Assembly (NCBI RefSeq): GCF_000585395.1
Contig: NZ_KK073875.1
Coordinates: 2,371,444-2,423,772 of the forward strand
DNA from: Saccharibacillus sacchari DSM 19268
GTDB taxonomy: Bacteria; Bacillota; Bacilli; Paenibacillales; Paenibacillaceae
Direction of reading: 5' to 3'
Length of the DNA stretch: 52,329 nt
Shown: positions 48,077 through 52,329 of the stretch, piece after piece
Position numbering within the stretch: the stretch's first letter is position 1
Layout of the letters: each line of letters begins with the position of its first letter
Translations under genes and position numbers: made by a program
Notes under the pieces: generated by a model
Told to the model about the DNA's origin: nothing
The model's input: only the letters and a program-made list of their open reading frames with translations
The model's database searches: none

Positions 48077-49102
48077 ATGAAAATTACCCGACATCCCGAA
48101 AATCCGATCGTTGTACCGGGTCTCTACGACTGGCGCAAAGCAACTGTTTTCAATCCCGCTGTCATTATCGATAACGGCAAATTTTACATGGTCGAACGTA
48201 CCGCCGGTTCCCTGACACCGTGCAAAAACTATCTCGGTCTGCTCGAAAGCGAAGACGGCGTTCATTTTACCCACGTCAAAGACGAGCCGGTCCTAACCCC
48301 CGACGAGCTGGGCTTCCCGTACGGCAGCGTGCAGGACCCTCGCGTGGTCAAGATCGACGGCACCTTTTACATGAATTATGCCCTGCGTCCTTGCGCCATG
48401 AACTATTATCCGACCAACACGGGCGTGCCGGAACGTTCGATTCCCAAGTATCCGGACGGCTGGGGCGAAGAAGAAGGGCATTGGCTGACCCGTTCCTCGA
48501 TCGTAAAATCCGACAATCTGATCGACTGGGAGTTCGTAGCCGATACGACGCCGCTGGACATCAACGACCGCGACAACATTTTGTTCCCGGAAAAAATAAA
48601 CGGCCGTTACGCACTGCTGCGCCGGCCGGAAGAATATGTGGGCGAAGCTTACGGAACGGAAAAAGCCGCTATGTGGATTACCTATTCCGACGACCTCATC
48701 CACTGGGACGAACCGAAGCTGCTTGCCAAAGCCGAAAACATGGCCTGGGAAGGCCGGAAAATCGGAGGCTCCACTCCGCCCGTGCGCACGGATAAAGGTT
48801 GGCTGGTACTCTACCACGGCGTCGACGAGCATATCGTATACCGGGTCGGCGCGCTGCTGCTTGATCTCGATAACCCGGAAAAAGTGCTCGCCCGCACCTG
48901 GGAGCCGATCATGGAGCCGGAAACGTATTACGAAAAGTTCGGCTACCAGATTCCCAACGTCGTATTTCCGACCGGCAACGTGATCAAAGACGATCTGCTC
49001 TATATCTACTACGGCGTGACGGATACCGCGATCGCTTTGGCGACGGTGCCGGTGGACGAGCTGGTGGAGCATGTGCTGTCTTCCGCGAAAGTTCAGGCGT
49101 AA
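48077..49102 (+). CDS. GH130 beta-mannoside phosphorylase or hydrolase
   Basis: The 341-residue five-bladed beta-propeller belongs to GH130. It shows FNPAVIIDNGKFYMVER, the catalytic region GSVQDPRVVKIDGTFYMNYAL with the conserved aspartate, NILFPEKINGRYALLRRP, and TDKGWLVLYHGV. Most GH130 enzymes cleave beta-mannosides with phosphate to give mannose-1-phosphate, some on Man-beta-1,4-GlcNAc, the N-glycan core linkage; a few hydrolyse beta-1,2-mannosides. Which applies cannot be read from the sequence. AGGAGG lies about 10 bp before the ATG. An exact copy of part of this gene (48625-48738) also forms the left end of the window. Confidence 0.93.
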   Translation: MKITRHPENPIVVPGLYDWRKATVFNPAVIIDNGKFYMVERTAGSLTPCKNYLGLLESEDGVHFTHVKDEPVLTPDELGFPYGSVQDPRVVKIDGTFYMNYALRPCAMNYYPTNTGVPERSIPKYPDGWGEEEGHWLTRSSIVKSDNLIDWEFVADTTPLDINDRDNILFPEKINGRYALLRRPEEYVGEAYGTEKAAMWITYSDDLIHWDEPKLLAKAENMAWEGRKIGGSTPPVRTDKGWLVLYHGVDEHIVYRVGALLLDLDNPEKVLARTWEPIMEPETYYEKFGYQIPNVVFPTGNVIKDDLLYIYYGVTDTAIALATVPVDELVEHVLSSAKVQA

Positions 49103-49138
49103 GCCTGAAAATTTTTAAGAATTTCGAGCTTTTTCGGA

Positions 49139-51457
49139 CTACGCGCGTTTGGATGCTTTCAGCTTGCGATACTGTCCCGGCGTGAAGCCCATCTCTTTTT
49201 TGAAACGGCGAATAAAGTTGGGCGCGTCCAGATAACCGACCTGCTCGATGATTTCTTTCAGCGGCGCGCTGGTCGTCTCCAACTGCCGGATCACTTCGTC
49301 CACGCGGCGGCGCCAAATGTACTGCGAAAAGTTCAATCCCGTTTTCTCCTTAAAGCTGCGGCTCAAGTAAGACGTGGACACCGAATACTTCAGCGCGAGA
49401 TGTTCCAGGCTCAGCGTATAATCGGAGAATCGGTCGTCCACGTCTTTTACGATTTCGTCGATCAACGTATCCCTCTTCTCTTCCGTGCTGCGCTCGACCT
49501 GCTGACAGATCTCCGAAGCCAGCGAGACCAAACGGCTTTCCAGGTCTTCTAACGTTTCAAAAGAAGCCAACACCGAAATATCCGCGAACACTTCTTTCAT
49601 CCCCAGTTCGGAAGCGGTGCGCAGCAGGGAGTTCAGTACGTCAAAACAGATGCAGCGCAGCAAATGCACGGATAACGGTTCTTTTTTCAGCGTGTCCATA
49701 ATGTCCGAGATAATCCGTACCGCTACCAGCGTGCTGCCCTGCTTCAGACTTTGATCCAGCTTCAAAATCATTTTGCGAGGAATCCAGAAGCTGCCTTCCT
49801 CCGTGCTCTCCGTATCGGATAATTGTTCAAAATAGGTGACGAGCTCCCGTCCGTTCATTTTGCGATACTCCAACGCGGCCGCCGCTTCCACGAACGACTG
49901 GTTCAGCGAATCGAGATCCTCGTAAGCCGAACCTACACCGATATGCGGAGACGAAGACAGTGCTTTTTCGGCGATATGCCGTACAGCCTCGATTGTCCGC
50001 TCGATGCGGGCAGGCAGCGTCTCTCCTATTTTTTGTTCGTCGAACGCGATGACCAATGCCAGCTGATCGTCCGCGGAAAACTCGACGCCGAACACTCTCG
50101 CTCCTGCTTCCTCCACCTCCAGACAACCCAGAGCTTCCCCGATATCGTAACCCTCCTCCGACATGAGTCGGTGATCGGAATGATCGCTCCAGGACAGAAT
50201 GGCCGTTAAATAAATGCCTTTTCCTTTTGCGAATGCCAGTCCGATCTCTTCGATGGTTTTCATCATTTCCCGATCGTTAGGACGGCCGTGCTTCAACAAC
50301 AGCAGCAAGCATTGGTTCCGTACAAAAGGCTGCTGCATATCGATCCTTGCGTTATAATCGCGAATCGTTTGCCGGATCGAGTCCCATTCATTGGAGGCTT
50401 TCATGGCTGCTCCGCTTTGGATGCCGACAAATTCCATCAGATCCTTAACCGGGTGATACTGCCTCTTGGCGAGCAGCATGGCTGCCGCACTACCAGTCAG
50501 AACCACAAGAGCAAACACGATCATGATCAAGGTCTGCACATGCGCCACGCGCCCGAAAAACTGATGGCTCGGCATTGTCATGACATAAGTCCAGTTGTTT
50601 TCGTCCGATTTGACCGACACCACCGATTGCATTTCCCCAGCTAGTTCCATGCTATGAATACCTGGTTCCAGTTGAGCAAGCGTCGCCCACTCACCGTTCG
50701 GCATTTCCGCTCCTCGGCTGTTGGTCGTCAACACTTCTCCGTTCTCGTTGAAAATATAGTTGCTGCCGTTGACGTCGTTAAGGATCGAATCCATCACGCC
50801 GGTCAACTTGGATTCCTTCATTAAATAAACGACGGATCCGTACGGGTACGGATCGTTCGTTTTGATAGGTACGATATAGGTGAGCAGCGGCTCCTGGCGC
50901 GAATACATATTCACCATCTCCGCAGCGCGAACCAAAGGTTGGTCGATCTCGTTCAGATTGCTTCGCACCTGTTCCGACGACCAATTTTCGAAACGGTACT
51001 CCCTGTTAAACACCACGTTGAGATCTGCAAGGCCCCGGTACGAATAGATTTTCTCATCGCCGTGCATATACAAAAGCAAATCCTCCACGATGCTATTGCT
51101 TGCTTTGTAGTTAGCGAGGGTACGGATAGCTTCCTGTGCGGATAACGGATTGGTCAGCATATAAGGCGTCAAATGCTCATCATAAGAAATTCGACTAGCC
51201 AGCGCATGCAGCTCACTCATCCGATCATCGATCGTGAGTTTTACCTGGCTCAGTTGGTTTACTTTAGACTGCTCAATTTCCGAACGCAAGTTCTTGACAG
51301 CGCTATCATACACAAATACGGTAAGTGCCGTTAAAGGAATCAGGAACGCAAGAATATAAGACAGCGCATACCGAAACAAAAGTCTGGACTTCACGAAGTT
51401 CCATCTTTCCTGAAAAACAGCCCGAGACCCGTACAAAGCTTGTATTCGCCGTTTCAT
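49139..51457 (-). CDS. Membrane-anchored AraC family sensor-regulator
   Basis: The 772-residue protein has one membrane helix near the N-terminus (about residues 26-48, [19 protein letters not shown]), an extracellular sensor of roughly 250 residues, a second helix (about 305-330, [21 protein letters not shown]), a cytoplasmic region and a C-terminal AraC DNA-binding domain ([33 protein letters not shown] ... [27 protein letters not shown]). This one-protein sensor design is frequent in Paenibacillaceae next to LplABC-type transporters. I start at [11 protein letters not shown], after GGGGGCGAAG. It faces the GH130 gene with 36 bp between stops, and its promoter carries the palindromic operator. 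Confidence 0.92.
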   Translation of the reverse strand: MKRRIQALYGSRAVFQERWNFVKSRLLFRYALSYILAFLIPLTALTVFVYDSAVKNLRSEIEQSKVNQLSQVKLTIDDRMSELHALASRISYDEHLTPYMLTNPLSAQEAIRTLANYKASNSIVEDLLLYMHGDEKIYSYRGLADLNVVFNREYRFENWSSEQVRSNLNEIDQPLVRAAEMVNMYSRQEPLLTYIVPIKTNDPYPYGSVVYLMKESKLTGVMDSILNDVNGSNYIFNENGEVLTTNSRGAEMPNGEWATLAQLEPGIHSMELAGEMQSVVSVKSDENNWTYVMTMPSHQFFGRVAHVQTLIMIVFALVVLTGSAAAMLLAKRQYHPVKDLMEFVGIQSGAAMKASNEWDSIRQTIRDYNARIDMQQPFVRNQCLLLLLKHGRPNDREMMKTIEEIGLAFAKGKGIYLTAILSWSDHSDHRLMSEEGYDIGEALGCLEVEEAGARVFGVEFSADDQLALVIAFDEQKIGETLPARIERTIEAVRHIAEKALSSSPHIGVGSAYEDLDSLNQSFVEAAAALEYRKMNGRELVTYFEQLSDTESTEEGSFWIPRKMILKLDQSLKQGSTLVAVRIISDIMDTLKKEPLSVHLLRCICFDVLNSLLRTASELGMKEVFADISVLASFETLEDLESRLVSLASEICQQVERSTEEKRDTLIDEIVKDVDDRFSDYTLSLEHLALKYSVSTSYLSRSFKEKTGLNFSQYIWRRRVDEVIRQLETTSAPLKEIIEQVGYLDAPNFIRRFKKEMGFTPGQYRKLKASKRA

Positions 51458-51491
51458 GGTTTGTCTTCGCCCCCTTTTTGCCGATGATGTT

Positions 51492-51515
51492 TTAAACATT
51501 ATAACGTTATATTGT
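51492..51515. promoter_or_regulatory. Palindromic operator, copy 2 (AraC-type regulator promoter)
   Basis: These 24 bases are identical to 31760-31783. On the minus strand the site contains a perfect -10 TATAAT (51498-51503), 17 bp from a weak -35, and ends about 35 bp before the regulator's start codon. Occupation by a repressor would therefore shut off the regulator gene. Confidence 0.75.
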
Positions 51516-51572
51516 CGTATTCGCCAGAGAAATCGACGCTTTTCGGCTTGCATGTCAGCTTCTTTGCTGTCT

Positions 51573-52028
51573 TCCCTATGGAGCCGCGACGTGGAAGACG
51601 AAATTCTGCCGCTATGCCGGGAGCTGGGTATCGGTTTTGTTCCTTACAGTCCGCTCGGGCGCGGGTTTTTAACCGGACAAATTCGTTCGTTCGACGATTT
51701 GGCCGAAGATGATTTTCGTCGATTCTCTCCTCGTTTCCAAGGCGAGAATTTCCAAAAGAATCTGGATCTTGTCGAACGGATCCGGGAGATCGCGGAGAAA
51801 AAAGGATGTGAGCCTTCTCAGCTGGCTTTGGCATGGCTGCTTGCTCAAGGCGATGATATCGTTCCGATTCCCGGCACTAAAAAGGCCAAGTACCTGATTG
51901 AAAATGCAGGTGCCGTCAAAGTGAGTCTGACTGCGGAAGAATTGCAACAGATCGATGCCGCAGCGCCGAAAGGCATTGCTGCCGGTGATCGTTACGAGCA
52001 AAACGGCATGAGCACGCTCAATCGGTAA
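51573..52028 (+). pseudogene. Aldo/keto reductase, 5'-truncated
   Basis: The frame encodes the C-terminal ~150 residues of an aldo/keto reductase: [35 protein letters not shown], then [30 protein letters not shown] and the normal C-terminus. The N-terminal ~170-190 residues, with the catalytic tyrosine and lysine, are missing. Similarity starts abruptly at about 51573, right beside the AraC-type regulator promoter. The remnant is not decayed (no internal stop), so the loss looks recent. It ends convergent with the 5S gene and is the edge of the carbohydrate island. Confidence 0.85.
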
Positions 52029-52055
52029 TTCTCTTCTGCCCAATGTAAAACCATA

Positions 52056-52091
52056 GCAAAAGAGCCTTACCGATTAAGGTAAGGCTCTTTC
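52056..52091. terminator. Terminator of the rRNA operon (bidirectional)
   Basis: AGAGCCTTACC pairs with GGTAAGGCTCT around a 6-base loop, with T-runs on both strands, between the 5S 3' end and the aldo/keto reductase remnant. Confidence 0.9.
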
Positions 52092-52096
52092 TATTG

Positions 52097-52213
52097 GCTT
52101 GGCAGCTTCCTACTCTCCCGGGACCCTGCGGTCCAAGTACCATCGGCGTTAGAGGGCTTAACGGTCGTGTTCGAGATGGGAACGTGTGGAACCCCTCTGC
52201 CATCACCACCAAA
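52097..52213 (-). rRNA. 5S rRNA
   Basis: The minus strand shows a complete 5S rRNA of about 117 nt: GGTGGTGATGGCAGAGGGG at the 5' end, the conserved CCCATCTCGAACACG loop and GGAGAGTAGGAAGCTGCCAAGCC at the 3' end. It closes an rRNA operon whose 23S gene lies to the right. By synteny this is the counterpart of the origin-proximal operon between gyrA and guaB in Bacillus. Confidence 0.97.
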
Positions 52214-52318
52214 CCATTGTGTCGGGATTAGCGACACGCAACAAGGTTTGCACCTTGAAAACCGGATCCGAAACGATCTCTTCGCGTCTGTTCGAAGTTG
52301 TCTTCTTACGAAAACGTT
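52214..52318 (-). other. 23S-5S rRNA spacer
   Basis: On the minus strand the spacer contains GGTTTTCAAGGTGC, the complement of the CTTGAAAACC sequence usually found 5' of 23S in this group; the two form the processing stem cut by RNase III. Confidence 0.7.
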
Positions 52319-52329
52319 GGATAAGCCCT
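52319..52329 (-). rRNA. 23S rRNA, last ~11 bases
   Basis: On the minus strand AGGGCTTATCC matches the usual 3' end of Bacillales 23S rRNA. The gene body is outside the window. Confidence 0.6.

Overview
The window looks like a near-origin chromosome segment of a low-to-mid GC, spore-forming, flagellated Firmicute of the Paenibacillaceae type. The evidence is spo0F with a sigma-H-like promoter, RNA polymerase delta, motAB, a large Bacillus-type SRP RNA, a c-di-AMP riboswitch, and the order guaB-dacA-pdxS-pdxT-serS ... tadA / SRP RNA-dnaX-yaaK-recR-rRNA that Bacillus carries beside oriC. Most genes and both flanking rRNA operons run on the minus strand, so oriC is inferred to lie to the right. 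Both ends sit in rRNA operons: the 5' tip of a 16S gene on the left, and 5S plus the last bases of 23S on the right. The first 114 bases are an exact copy of part of the GH130 gene at 48.6 kb fused to the 16S tip, which is most likely a chimeric contig end.

Layout. 0.1-3.9 kb: rRNA promoters and leader, recR, yaaK/ybaB, dnaX and SRP RNA. 3.9-4.3 kb: a non-coding array of four long hairpins. 4.3-15.7 kb: a radical SAM gene, rho, murA, fbaA, spo0F, pyrG, rpoE, argS and ywiB; in Bacillus this block lies on the other side of the origin. 15.9-24.8 kb: a 3-methyladenine glycosylase, ywhD, a riboswitch-controlled NlpC/P60 endopeptidase, an acetyltransferase, a small unknown gene, motAB, a DnaA-box cluster, tadA, a lipoprotein, a YitT-family membrane protein and a truncated zinc-ribbon gene. 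25.0-31.4 kb: tRNA-Ser(UGA), serS, pdxT, pdxS, dacA and guaB.

31.8-51.5 kb is an accessory carbohydrate island between guaB and the rRNA operon. Part one is a five-gene plus-strand operon: a deacetylase-type amidohydrolase, a DgaE-like ammonia-lyase, a DgaF-like aldolase, a PfkB sugar-acid kinase and a GntR/UTRA regulator. It reads as a route from an N-acylated amino-sugar acid to pyruvate and glyceraldehyde-3-phosphate. Part two is a mannose-rich glycan locus: GH125 and GH38 alpha-mannosidases diverge from an oligosaccharide ABC transporter (two permeases and a binding lipoprotein), GH3 and GH130, followed by a membrane-anchored AraC-type sensor-regulator. A 24-bp near-palindrome is present identically upstream of the first operon and upstream of the AraC-type regulator, so the two halves are probably co-regulated. 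A 5'-truncated aldo/keto reductase gene marks the right edge of the island.

The least explained material is non-coding: a family of ~130-bp palindromic elements in three copies whose stems differ by compensating changes while the loop stays conserved (9.86, 10.07 and 29.68 kb), a second palindrome type (3.91 and 36.57 kb), and a field of short degenerate repeats (36.7-37.1 kb).
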